Source: Methylocapsa sp. D3K7
Lineage (GTDB): Bacteria > Pseudomonadota > Alphaproteobacteria > Rhizobiales > Beijerinckiaceae
DNA: 64,000 bases
Reading direction: 5' to 3'
Assembly (NCBI RefSeq): GCF_029855125.1
Contig: NZ_CP123229.1
Span: forward strand, 2,170,001 to 2,234,000
The position numbers and the translations under genes were made by a program. The notes under the pieces are model-generated. The model was given only the letters and a program-made list of their open reading frames with translations, made no database searches and was not told the DNA's origin. Shown here one piece after another: positions 8,771 through 17,597 of this stretch (position 1 is its first letter; each line of letters starts with the position of its first letter).

Positions 8771-9166
8771 TCAACCTCCCTTCATTTGGTTCAAAAAGGT
8801 TGCGAGGATGTGGCCGAGCCACACCGCCAAAAAACAAAGGGTCAGCGAGAGAACCGCATTGGCCCCGGCCCGCAACCATTCGCCGTCCCGGGTGAGGTTG
8901 AGCGTTTGCAAACTGAAGGACGAAAAGGTCGTATAGCCGCCGCAAAGGCCGATCATCACGAATTGCCGGGCCGTGGTGCCGATCAACAGGCGGCCATCGG
9001 GGCCGGTCAGTGCGGCGAAGAAGCCGATGACAAACGAGCCGGATATGTTGACGAGCATCGTGCCCCAGGGAAAGGTTTCCCCGATGCGGTTTGCGACAAC
9101 GCCCGAGACCCAGTAGCGCGCGGCGCCCCCCAGCGAGCTTCCCAGCATGATCCATAGATAGAGCAT
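8771..9166 (-). CDS. crcB: fluoride ion channel CrcB/Fluc
   Basis: A 131-residue Fluc/CrcB protein with four membrane helices; dual-topology dimers of this family form fluoride-export channels in the inner membrane. Seen: GGAARYWV (13–20), GTMLVNISGSF with the conserved Asn (35–45) and GYTTFSSFS, the fluoride-track motif with its Phe residues (77–85). ATG 9166 is chosen because the frame upstream (open to 9481) overlaps mobB and is not family-like; AGGA lies 10–14 nt before. It is upstream of, not behind, the riboswitch at 8600–8665; a hairpin GCGGGC-GTT-GCCCGC (9188–9202) precedes it. Confidence 0.93.
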   Translation of the reverse strand: MLYLWIMLGSSLGGAARYWVSGVVANRIGETFPWGTMLVNISGSFVIGFFAALTGPDGRLLIGTTARQFVMIGLCGGYTTFSSFSLQTLNLTRDGEWLRAGANAVLSLTLCFLAVWLGHILATFLNQMKGG

Positions 9167-9278
9167 CGGCGGCCATTCCTCTAGGCTGCGGGCGTTGCCC
9201 GCTGAATCCGTATTGACCCTGGTAGAGCCAGGACGGCGGCGCACGCCGGCGGGATGGAAGTTCGAAGCTCCCTCAGCC

Positions 9279-9809
9279 TCACGCCCCGGCGATGCGCGAA
9301 AGCGTCTCCTCGACTGGGCGGGCAAGCGCCAGCAGCAAACCCGCGATGGCTTGGATATCGTCAAGGTGCGCATGCGGCAAGTGCGTGGGAGCGCCTTCCC
9401 GCGCGTCGGTGGCAACGGCGGCGATGCTGTTGTCCTCGGGGTAGAGCCAGGGTTTCCCATTCTCTTCCCGGTGGACTTCAATTTTGACGTGCGGGTCGCG
9501 CTTGTAGCCCTCGATAAGAACGAGATCGGCTGGGCTCATGCGCCGCAAGAGTTCGGCGAGTGCCGGTTCCGGAGCGCCACGCAATTCATGCATCAAGGCA
9601 AAGCGCTTGTCCGAGGCGACAAGAACCTCGCGGGCACCCGCTTCCCGATGCAGATATGAATCCTTGCCCGGCTGATCGACATCGAACGCGTGATGCGCGT
9701 GTTTGAGCGTCGAGACGGAAAAGCCGCGTTCGCAAAGAAACGGAATAAGCTTGACGATCAAATGCGTCTTGCCCGCGCCGCTCCAGCCCGCAAGACCGAT
9801 CACCCGCAT
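9279..9809 (-). CDS. mobB: molybdopterin-guanine dinucleotide biosynthesis adaptor MobB
   Basis: A 176-residue P-loop GTPase of the MobB family, which assists MobA in making the guanine dinucleotide form of the molybdenum cofactor. The Walker A GWSGAGKT is at residues 8–15; LKHAHHAFDVDQPGKDSYLH (the switch-like segment) and LVLIEGYKRDPHVKIEVHR are family hallmarks. ATG 9809 follows CGGAG; the frame is open to 9851. No other molybdenum-cofactor genes are in the window. Confidence 0.9.
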   Translation of the reverse strand: MRVIGLAGWSGAGKTHLIVKLIPFLCERGFSVSTLKHAHHAFDVDQPGKDSYLHREAGAREVLVASDKRFALMHELRGAPEPALAELLRRMSPADLVLIEGYKRDPHVKIEVHREENGKPWLYPEDNSIAAVATDAREGAPTHLPHAHLDDIQAIAGLLLALARPVEETLSRIAGA

Positions 9810-10061
9810 GATTGCAAACTCCGTAAGGCGTGGCTTTGCCCTGTCTCGCATGATCTTATTGCATGCTCCACCTCTTTAGTAGCTCAAGCGATTTTTTATG
9901 AGGTCCAGTGATCAGGAGGCGGCCAATGGCCTCTTTATATTTCACATCAAGCGTGGCAAGGGATGCGGGACATAAGCGCGGATAGCCCGGCGCCACGCTC
10001 GCGCGCCCCATCGCTGTTCCGTCATACTGCTCAATCCCATGCCTGCCAGGAGAGCCGCCGG

Positions 10062-11384
10062 GTGACCAACGAAAAAACCTTCCCCGCCCCGGCGTTCACG
10101 CCGCACGCGTTGCGCGGCCGAGTTCTCGCCGAACTCCATGCGCGGCCGTTCGTACCCATGACGGGCTCGAAACGCATCCTGCACTTTGCCTTCATGACCG
10201 ATCCGGCCGCCGCTGCCAAGGCACGCCAGGCGCTTGCGGCTTTTTGTCTGGACCGTGCCAGTCCCGTGCCTGTCCCGGATGCAAAACAGCATTGGGTCGA
10301 ATTGCCAACGGCCATCTTGCGCTGGGAGCATCATGGCGAGTTCATGACCTATACCTGGGACCTTCCGCAAGGCGCGGGCAAGGCAAATCCGGACGGCAAG
10401 CGGCGTCTGGCGTTCGAGCCGGGAGCCGATGAACTTTCAAGCTTCATGCGTCTATTGCCGCAGCCGGGTCCGTTGCTCGTTGCCGCCGATCTGCATCTTT
10501 TGCCGGAAGGCCAATGCGATGAGCAATGGCACTCACTGTTCGATCCGAGCCGGTTGGCGGCGTCCGAGGTCGTAGATGGCGCCGCCATCGCCGCCACGGA
10601 TTTTCATCCCGACGCCTTCGGGTTCGTGCGTTTCCTCGTGCTCGACCAGCGATTGACGCCGGGCGAAGCCGGAATGCTGGTGCGCCGGCTGCTCGAAGTT
10701 GAAACCTACCGCACGCTCGCGCTATTGGGACTTCCGGAAGCTGAAGCGGCCGCCCCCGCCATCCGCGGCATCGAAATGCAGCTGCCGCTTCTCGTCCAGC
10801 GAATCCAGGAAGGGGAAGGATTGGAGGCGAGCCGCGAGTTGCTCGGCCAATTGACCGCGCTTGCCGCCGAACTCGAGGCGGGCGCCGCGCAAAGTCTCTA
10901 CCGGTTCGGGGCGACCCGCGCCTACTACGAGCTTGTCAGTCTGCGGCTCGACGCGCTCGACGAAGTGGCATTGCCGGACTTGCCGACCTTGAAAGCCTTC
11001 CTGACCCGCAGGCTCACCCCCGCGATCCGCACCTGCGCCTCGACCGAAGAACGCCAGGAAAATCTCTCCCGCAAGCTGGCCCGGGCGGCGCAACTCCTGC
11101 GGACCCGCGTCGATATTGAACTCGAAACTCAAAACAAGGATCTTTTGAGCAAGATGAACGACCGGTTCCGCTTGCAGCTAAAATTGCAGCAGGCCGTCAA
11201 GATCGTCTCGATCGGCGCCATTTCCTATTATGTCCTCGCCATCCTGCATCTCGTTTTCGAGGGGCTGCACCGGGAAATCGATATGCTCGACCCGGTCCTC
11301 GCGACAGCGATCTCGGTGCCTTTCGTCATCGCGGCGTTTTTCTGGATATTCCGCCGCCGCCGCGACCAATCGGCGGAGCCTTGA
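10062..11384 (+). CDS. DUF3422 family membrane protein
   Basis: A 440-residue protein of the DUF3422 family found in many Proteobacteria. A large cytoplasmic, charged alpha-helical part is followed by two C-terminal membrane helices (about 385–408 and 413–433) and an RRRRDQ tail. GTG 10062 is chosen because AGGAGAG sits 7–13 nt upstream; the longer frame to 9963 begins with residues that do not look like a domain. The function is unknown; a membrane-bound sensor or structural role is only a guess. It is a single gene followed by gshB. Confidence 0.82.
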   Translation: MTNEKTFPAPAFTPHALRGRVLAELHARPFVPMTGSKRILHFAFMTDPAAAAKARQALAAFCLDRASPVPVPDAKQHWVELPTAILRWEHHGEFMTYTWDLPQGAGKANPDGKRRLAFEPGADELSSFMRLLPQPGPLLVAADLHLLPEGQCDEQWHSLFDPSRLAASEVVDGAAIAATDFHPDAFGFVRFLVLDQRLTPGEAGMLVRRLLEVETYRTLALLGLPEAEAAAPAIRGIEMQLPLLVQRIQEGEGLEASRELLGQLTALAAELEAGAAQSLYRFGATRAYYELVSLRLDALDEVALPDLPTLKAFLTRRLTPAIRTCASTEERQENLSRKLARAAQLLRTRVDIELETQNKDLLSKMNDRFRLQLKLQQAVKIVSIGAISYYVLAILHLVFEGLHREIDMLDPVLATAISVPFVIAAFFWIFRRRRDQSAEP

Positions 11385-11473
11385 GTTTCTCAGGACGCAT
11401 CTTGACGAATTAGGCTGACCATGCGCCATGCGCCAGCAAGGAACTGCCGCCGCTCCGGCAGGGGAGAGTTTCG

Positions 11474-12523
11474 ATGGCTTTGAGTGTCGCCGTCCAGATG
11501 GACCCGATCGACAGGATCAATATCGCTGGCGATTCGACCTTCGCACTGCTGCTGGAAGCCTGTGCTCGTGGCCATAAGCTGCTCTATTACACTCCCGACA
11601 AGCTTTCGCTGAGCAGCGGCCGGGTGGTGGCAAGGGCGGCGCCGGTCGAGGTCCGCGATATCCCAGGCGACCATTTTACCCTGGGAAATGTCAAACCGGT
11701 CGATCTCGCCTCGCTTGATGTAGTGCTTTTGCGGCAGGACCCGCCCTTCGATCTTGCTTATATTACCTCGACGCATCTGCTTGAGCAGCTGCAGCCAAAG
11801 GTCCTCGTCGTCAATGATCCAGCGAGCGTGCGCAACGCGCCGGAAAAGCTGTTTGTCATGAATTTTCCGCAGTTTATGCCGCCGACTCTGGTCACCCGCG
11901 ATAGGGATGCCATCGACGCGTTCCTCGATGAGCATGGCGAAGCGGTGATGAAGCCCTTGCATGGACATGGCGGCGCGGCGGTGTTCAAGATTACCCGACG
12001 CGACCCGAATTTGGGCTCGCTTTTCGATCTTTTCGCGGCGACATTTCGCGAGCAATGGGTGGTCCAGCGCTTTTTGCCGCAGGTGGCGGAGGGCGATAAG
12101 CGAATCGTCCTCGTTGATGGCGTCGCGGCTGGGGCGGTCAACAGGGTTCCGGCCACCGACGATATCCGCGCCAATCTGGTGCGCGGCGGCGCCGCGGAAG
12201 CGGCGGCCCTCACGCCGCGGGAACATGAGATTTGCTCTGTGCTTGGCCCCGAACTCAAACGGCGCGGCTTGCTTTTCGCAGGCATCGACGTGATTGACGG
12301 CTATTTGACCGAAATCAACGTGACCTCGCCCACGGGCATCCGGGCGATCAGAAAACTTGGCGGCCCGGACCTCGCGGTCGCGATCTGGGACGCAATCGAA
12401 GCGAAATTGCGCGCGGGCTTGCCATCCAGCGCAGCTGCGCCCACATTAGGCCAGGGAAAAGAGGTTCCGGAAACCCCGGAGAAGCCGGGGAATTTTCGCT
12501 CCTCCCCATCTGTTCGGACTTAA
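11474..12523 (+). CDS. gshB: glutathione synthetase
   Basis: A 349-residue ATP-grasp ligase that joins gamma-glutamylcysteine and glycine to make glutathione. Visible marks are the N-terminal [21 protein letters not shown] segment (in part), the ATP-grasp loop [14 protein letters not shown] (about 160–173), [10 protein letters not shown] and the metal-binding [10 protein letters not shown] (about 278–287). AGGGGAGAG precedes the ATG. The C-terminal 30 residues are low complexity. Its stop shares one base with the start of glnD, so the two are coupled. Confidence 0.95.
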   Translation: MALSVAVQMDPIDRINIAGDSTFALLLEACARGHKLLYYTPDKLSLSSGRVVARAAPVEVRDIPGDHFTLGNVKPVDLASLDVVLLRQDPPFDLAYITSTHLLEQLQPKVLVVNDPASVRNAPEKLFVMNFPQFMPPTLVTRDRDAIDAFLDEHGEAVMKPLHGHGGAAVFKITRRDPNLGSLFDLFAATFREQWVVQRFLPQVAEGDKRIVLVDGVAAGAVNRVPATDDIRANLVRGGAAEAAALTPREHEICSVLGPELKRRGLLFAGIDVIDGYLTEINVTSPTGIRAIRKLGGPDLAVAIWDAIEAKLRAGLPSSAAAPTLGQGKEVPETPEKPGNFRSSPSVRT

Positions 12524-15372
12524 TGAACGCATTGCTTGATACACAGTCGCCGGTCCGGCATCGGCGCCAACGGATAAGCTTGCCGCAAGGAGCCTACTTC
12601 CCGCGGGCGGTGTTGCACGTCAAAATCGCCACGCTCCACGCGGAGGGTAAGCCGCCCCAAGACGTGCGCAAGCAAGTGGTTGCTCTCTTTCGCGAGGCCT
12701 TGGATCACGGGCGCAAACTGGCCCAGACTGCGTTTCTGGCGGACGGCGGCGGCCTCGCCTGCGCTACCCGTTTGGCGCAAATCGAGGATGCTCTGATCCG
12801 CGAAATTTTTGATTATGTCACCACTTACGTTTATCCAGCGCCGGCGAGCCCCGCCCCGGAAGATTTCGTGATCGCGGCAGTTGGAGGCTATGGCAGGGCC
12901 ACCCTCGCGCCAGGATCGGACATCGATCTTCTGTTTCTCCTATCCCCAAGTTCGCGTCAGTGCGGCGAACGGATCGCCGAGGCGATTCTCTATATGCTTT
13001 GGGATCTTGGTCAAAAAGTCGGCCATTCGACGCGCACGGTCAAGGAGTGCTTGGCTCAGGCACGCGACGACATGACGGTCCGCACCGCGCTCCTCGAAGC
13101 CCGATTGATCCTCGGGGCGCCGCCTTTATTCGAAAGCATGCGGGCACGCTTCGAACGCGAGATCGTGCAATCGACGGCAAGTCAATTCGTCACGGCCAAA
13201 CTCGCCGAACGCGACGCCCGCATCGCCCTGGCGGGCCGCTCCCGCTATCTCGTCGAGCCAAATGTCAAAAACGGAAAAGGTGGCCTGCGCGATCTCAATA
13301 CTCTGTTTTGGATCGCCAAATATGTCTACCGGCTGCGGGAAGCGACCGATCTCGTTGGCGCTGGCGTGTTCTCCCGTTCCGAATACCGGTTGTTCCGCCG
13401 TTGCGAGGAGTTTTTGTGGAGAGTGCGCTGCCATCTGCATTTTCTGACGGGCAGACCGGAAGAACGGTTGAGCTTCGACCACCAGCGCCAGATCGCCGGA
13501 CTCCTCGGCTATTCGGAGCGCAGCGGACTGGCAAGCGTCGAACGGTTCATGAAACATTATTTTCTGGTCGCCAAGGATGTCGGCGATCTGACCGCGATCG
13601 TCTGCGCGGCACTCGAGGAAAGGCAAGCAAAGCCTTCCCCGAGATTGGCCCGATTTTCGCCCTTCCGGCGCAAGCAGGAGGCCATCGCAACCGGCGATTT
13701 CGAAGTCGAAAATGGCCGCGTCACGGTCACCGGGCCGGAGGTTTTTGCCCGCGATCCCATCAATCTGATCCGGCTATTTTCGGTTGCCGACCGCAATGGT
13801 CTTGCCATTCATCCAGACGCGACCCGGCACGTCACGCGCGCCCTCAAGCTTGTCAACGCGAAGCTTCGCGCCAACCCGGAAGCCAACCGCCTGTTTCTCG
13901 GCATATTGACGTCCCGCAACGAGCCGGAAATCGTTCTGCGGCTGATGAATGAAGCCGGCGTGCTTGGCCGCTTCATTCCCGAATTCGGGCGCATCGTCGC
14001 GCTCATGCAATTCAACATGTACCATCATTATACGGTCGATGAGCATCTTTTGCGCGCCGTCGGCAATCTCGCTGAGATCGAAGCGCAACGAGTTGCCACC
14101 GAACTTCCTTTGGCGAGCGAGATTTTGCCAACGATCGCCAACCGGAGAGCGATGTTTCTTGCGCTGTTCCTGCACGATATTGCCAAGGGGCGATTGGAAG
14201 ACCATTCGAGCGCCGGGGTCGCGGTTGCGCGGACGCTTTGCCCGCGTCTCGGCCTCACGGAAGCGGAGACCGAGACCGTGGCCTGGCTGGTCGAGAACCA
14301 TTTGGTCATGTCGGACACCGCGCAGCGGCGCGATCTGAGCGACAGCAAAACCATCGCGACCTTCGCCAGTCTCGTGCAGACACTTGAACGGCTCAAAATG
14401 CTGTTCGTTTTAACCGTCTGCGATATCCGTGCCGTGGGTCCTGGTGTCTGGAACAATTGGAAGGCCGAACTGCTTCGCACCCTCTATTGGGAGACCGAGG
14501 TCGTGCTTGCCGGCGGCCATTCGGCGATCGACCGCAAGGAGCGTGTCGCGAAAGCGCGCGAGCAATTGCGCCAGGCGTTGCCGGAATGGTCAAGCCTCGA
14601 TTTCGATGCCTATGCGGCGCGGCTGCCGCAAGCCTATTGGCTCAAGGCAACTTTGGAACAGAAGCTGCTGCACGCCAAAAATTTGAACATGACGGAGGTG
14701 GAGGCTCCAGCCCCGATGACCCACATCCGCACCGATCCCGAGCGGGGCGTTACGGAACTCACGATCATCGCCCCCGACCACGCCCGGCTGTTGTCGATTA
14801 TCGCCGGGGCCTGCGCCGCGACGGGAGCCAATATCGTTGACGCGCAGGTGTTCACGACCGCCGACGGCATGGCCGTCGACACCATCTTCGTGTCGCGGGC
14901 TTTTCGCTATGACGAAGACGAATTGCGGCGGGCCGGAAATATCGTTCTGGCAATCGAGCGCTCGCTGAGCGGACAAGTCCGGCTGCAGGACCTGATTGCC
15001 GCCCGGACGCCGCAGGCCGGACCCGACCGCAGCGTGTTTCGTATCCATCCAGAAGTCTCAATCGACAACACGCTGTCCAACCGTTTCACGGTTCTTGAAG
15101 TCACCGGGCTCGACCGGCCCGGCCTGCTTTATGAATTGACCGCGATTTTGTCGAGGCTCAGCCTGAATATCGCCTCGGCCCATATCGTGACATTCGGCGA
15201 AAAAGCCGCCGACGTGTTTTATGTGACGGATTTCACGGGAGAAAAAATAACCTCCGCGCAGAAGCAAGAGTCGATCCGCCGGTCAATCTTGCGAATTTTC
15301 GAGCCGGCAAGGGAGGCCCGCCCGGCCCCCGGCATGGGGGCGGGCGGGCCGTCGCGCCCCAACACCCATTGA
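12523..15372 (+). CDS. glnD: [protein-PII] uridylyltransferase / uridylyl-removing enzyme
   Basis: A full-length GlnD of 949 residues, the glutamine sensor that uridylylates and deuridylylates PII proteins. Domain order: nucleotidyltransferase with GGYGRA and GSDIDLLFL (about 121–139), a helical GlnD domain, an HD phosphohydrolase with LFLHDIAKG (about 546–554), and two ACT domains (about 745–825 and 855–930). The last codons contain a GC-rich inverted repeat (15315–15323 with 15342–15350), possibly a transcript-end hairpin. It overlaps gshB by one base. Confidence 0.97.
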   Translation: MNALLDTQSPVRHRRQRISLPQGAYFPRAVLHVKIATLHAEGKPPQDVRKQVVALFREALDHGRKLAQTAFLADGGGLACATRLAQIEDALIREIFDYVTTYVYPAPASPAPEDFVIAAVGGYGRATLAPGSDIDLLFLLSPSSRQCGERIAEAILYMLWDLGQKVGHSTRTVKECLAQARDDMTVRTALLEARLILGAPPLFESMRARFEREIVQSTASQFVTAKLAERDARIALAGRSRYLVEPNVKNGKGGLRDLNTLFWIAKYVYRLREATDLVGAGVFSRSEYRLFRRCEEFLWRVRCHLHFLTGRPEERLSFDHQRQIAGLLGYSERSGLASVERFMKHYFLVAKDVGDLTAIVCAALEERQAKPSPRLARFSPFRRKQEAIATGDFEVENGRVTVTGPEVFARDPINLIRLFSVADRNGLAIHPDATRHVTRALKLVNAKLRANPEANRLFLGILTSRNEPEIVLRLMNEAGVLGRFIPEFGRIVALMQFNMYHHYTVDEHLLRAVGNLAEIEAQRVATELPLASEILPTIANRRAMFLALFLHDIAKGRLEDHSSAGVAVARTLCPRLGLTEAETETVAWLVENHLVMSDTAQRRDLSDSKTIATFASLVQTLERLKMLFVLTVCDIRAVGPGVWNNWKAELLRTLYWETEVVLAGGHSAIDRKERVAKAREQLRQALPEWSSLDFDAYAARLPQAYWLKATLEQKLLHAKNLNMTEVEAPAPMTHIRTDPERGVTELTIIAPDHARLLSIIAGACAATGANIVDAQVFTTADGMAVDTIFVSRAFRYDEDELRRAGNIVLAIERSLSGQVRLQDLIAARTPQAGPDRSVFRIHPEVSIDNTLSNRFTVLEVTGLDRPGLLYELTAILSRLSLNIASAHIVTFGEKAADVFYVTDFTGEKITSAQKQESIRRSILRIFEPAREARPAPGMGAGGPSRPNTH

Positions 15373-15484
15373 TGAGATTTCCCGAAAACTGCCGCATTGC
15401 AGCGTTCGGCCTTGATTTTGGCGGCGGGAAAACGGATATCCACGCCATGCGAGTTATCGAAATCCGCCAGTTAACAGAGTGATC

Positions 15485-16105
15485 ATGAACGACAGAAAAA
15501 AGCCTGAACTTGATCCCGCCGCGACGATCCAGAATGACGCCTTTAGCGATGTGGAGACGGCGGGCGCGGCCCCGCAAGCCACGACTTCCGACCCAGATGC
15601 TTTCGCGGTCTTGGAAAAGCTGCGGCAGGAAAACGCGGAGTTGAAGGACAAGCTTCTGCGCACGCTTGCCGAAATGGAAAATCAGCGTCGCCGCACCGAG
15701 CGCGAAGTCGCCGACGCCAAAACCTATGGGGTGACCGCGCTCGCCCGTGATATGCTGACTGTCGCCGACAATCTGCACAGGGCCGCAGGAAGTGCCACGT
15801 CTGGCACTCGGGAGCAGCAAACATCCGCGCTGAAAACCTTGGTCGAGGGCGTTGAACTCACGGAACGGGATTTTCTGTCACGGCTTGGAAAATACGGCGT
15901 CAAAAAGCTTGAACCGCTCGGCGGGAAATTCGACCCCAATCTGCATGAAGCTCTTTTCGAGGTGCCCGACGAAAGCGTGGCGAATGGCACGGTCGTGCAG
16001 GTCATGGAGGACGGCTACGCGATCGGCGACCGGGTGCTGCGTCCAGCCAAGGTCGGGGTTTCCCGCGGCGGCCCAAAACCCGCAAACCAAAACGCTTCCG
16101 CCTAA
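15485..16105 (+). CDS. grpE: nucleotide exchange factor GrpE
   Basis: A 206-residue GrpE, the exchange factor of the DnaK chaperone. An acidic N-terminus precedes a long coiled coil (about 40–90, LRQENAELKDKLLRTLAEME) and the C-terminal beta domain ending with the signature VVQVMEDGYAIGDRVLRPAKV. ATG 15485 is chosen; a GTG two codons upstream (15479) is possible since neither has a strong ribosome-binding site. dnaK is not nearby. The stop codon lies in the loop of a terminator. Confidence 0.95.
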   Translation: MNDRKKPELDPAATIQNDAFSDVETAGAAPQATTSDPDAFAVLEKLRQENAELKDKLLRTLAEMENQRRRTEREVADAKTYGVTALARDMLTVADNLHRAAGSATSGTREQQTSALKTLVEGVELTERDFLSRLGKYGVKKLEPLGGKFDPNLHEALFEVPDESVANGTVVQVMEDGYAIGDRVLRPAKVGVSRGGPKPANQNASA

Positions 16106-16123
16106 CCGGCGGAAGCGTTTTGT
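16089..16123 (+). terminator. intrinsic terminator of grpE
   Basis: A perfect 14-bp inverted repeat, AAAACGCTTCCGCC (16089–16102) and GGCGGAAGCGTTTT (16108–16121), with a 5-nt loop that contains the grpE TAA. Because the stem starts with A and ends with T runs it can act on both strands, serving grpE and the convergent OmpW gene. Confidence 0.9.
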
Positions 16124-16196
16124 TCATTTGGCGGTGTGATAGTGAAACCGGCGAATCCGTTGGGGATCTGGCCGCCGGCTCTTCTGTTATTTGCGG

Positions 16197-16919
16197 TCAA
16201 TATTTGAACGTGATGCCGGCGCCCGCCGCCCATGGATCGAGCTGCACATGAGTGCGGATTGGGATACCCGCGTTCAAGAGATCGCCGCTGACGTCCGTCG
16301 AGTAAATCACTTTCTTGACGTCCACATAGACGCCCCAGTTTTGGGTCAGCATCCAGTCGGCGCCGGCTTGCATGACGAAACCGAAGTTTTGATCGACGGC
16401 GAGATTCGTCAAAATACCGTCGCTGATGTTGCCGAAATTCAGCACATAGGCGGCGCCAACACCAAGATACGGCTGGAAAGCGCCGAAATTGGTGAAGTGA
16501 TATTGGGCAATCAGCATGGCCGGCCCATACCGCACGCTTCCCAGAAGGTTCGTTCCCAAAGCGTTCGTCAAATTGAGGCCCGTAGCTTTAAGATGAGCGA
16601 CCGGAGGCACGCCAGCCGAGAGGGCGAGCGCGATATTGGGCGTGAGGAAATAACCCAATTCCAAGCCAAGTGTGTAATTTGGCCGGATGGCGACGTTCGA
16701 GATCTCGCCGCCAAAGACGGGCAAGAAATTAAAGAAGCCGCCGCCGGTCGATTGCGCGTCGGGCAGCGTGAAAACGCCCAGGGCGCCGACATGGACATAA
16801 AATAGAGGTGCGGGCGGCGGAAGCGGCTCCGGCACTGGAGTGAGATCCGCGGCATCAGCCCGCGTGATGGCGAGAGCTGCGATCAGCGCAGCGGCCCATA
16901 GTTTGATAGCACCGGTCAT
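16197..16919 (-). CDS. OmpW-family outer membrane protein
   Basis: A 240-residue outer-membrane beta-barrel. The signal peptide MTGAIKLWAAALIAALAITR ends at about ADA/AD (residue 24). The mature protein shows OmpW traits: alternating beta strands, NYTLGLELGYFLTPNIALAL, LIAQYHFTNFGAFQPYLGVGAAYV (in part) and a C-terminal aromatic, FKY. ATG 16919 has AGGAGGG 6 nt upstream; the frame to 17540 is an artefact overlapping copC. OmpW proteins form small hydrophobic channels; the substrate is unknown. Confidence 0.9.
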   Translation of the reverse strand: MTGAIKLWAAALIAALAITRADAADLTPVPEPLPPPAPLFYVHVGALGVFTLPDAQSTGGGFFNFLPVFGGEISNVAIRPNYTLGLELGYFLTPNIALALSAGVPPVAHLKATGLNLTNALGTNLLGSVRYGPAMLIAQYHFTNFGAFQPYLGVGAAYVLNFGNISDGILTNLAVDQNFGFVMQAGADWMLTQNWGVYVDVKKVIYSTDVSGDLLNAGIPIRTHVQLDPWAAGAGITFKY

Positions 16920-17183
16920 GAACTTCCCTCCTTGCTTTCTTGTGAGGTTAGGGTTCACGCGATCTTGAGTTTTTGTCAAACGATCGGTGCTTGTCTTGCG
17001 CGTTTGGATGCGCACTATGGTTTTTTTGCCACGCCGTAAAACCGCGCTTTTGCTGCCTAATACAAGCTTGATCCAGAACAATTCGCCGCATTTCTCAACA
17101 CGATAGTAAAAGCGTATAAGGCGTGAAACCGGGCTCTCCGGACGCGCCCGTAAAACAATGCCATCAACCCAAGGAGCCATCGG

Positions 17184-17585
17184 ATGAGACCCGCCATCAG
17201 CCCGCGAAAAAGGTGGCGCGCGCCACTTGTCTATTGCTTGCTCTTGCTGGGGCTTGGTTTCGGGATCACCGGCGCCTTGGCCCATTCGCGCTTGGTCCGC
17301 TCGGACCCAGCGGCGCGGGCGGTGCTCGATAGGGCGCCCAAGGAACTGAAGCTGTGGTACAATGAGGCTATCGAACCGGCCTTCGCGAAGGTATGGATTG
17401 TCCCCGCGCAGGGGCCGCAGATCCCCTTGACCACCAAAGCCGACCCGTCGGACCAGCGCGTTGTCGTCGTCACACTTCCTGACAATCTGCCGGCCGGGCC
17501 CGTGAATATCGGGTATCACGTCTTGTCCGTCGACGGCCACACGGTCGACGACAAGCTCACTTTCACGATCAAGGCTGCGCAGTAG
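17184..17585 (+). CDS. copC: copper resistance protein CopC
   Basis: A 133-residue periplasmic CopC-like copper-binding protein. The signal sequence (about 1–33) ends at ALA, leaving His as first residue of the mature chain (HSRLVRSDPA), the usual copper ligand, and a second conserved His in LSVDGHTVDDKLTF near the end. AAGGAG precedes the ATG. It is followed 12 nt later by the CopD fusion gene; the pair is expected to move copper across or into the inner membrane, possibly for cuproenzymes. Confidence 0.92.
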   Translation: MRPAISPRKRWRAPLVYCLLLLGLGFGITGALAHSRLVRSDPAARAVLDRAPKELKLWYNEAIEPAFAKVWIVPAQGPQIPLTTKADPSDQRVVVVTLPDNLPAGPVNIGYHVLSVDGHTVDDKLTFTIKAAQ

Positions 17586-17597
17586 GATGCTTCGCCA

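Noticed and set aside
9188..9202. Hairpin before crcB as a second fluoride riboswitch
   Set aside because: Only a 6-bp stem is present; the CTGATG segment and pseudoknot partners of the crcB motif are missing.
16920..17540. Extended start of the OmpW-like gene
   Set aside because: The extension overlaps copC antisense and precedes a perfect signal peptide with AGGAGGG at 16919.
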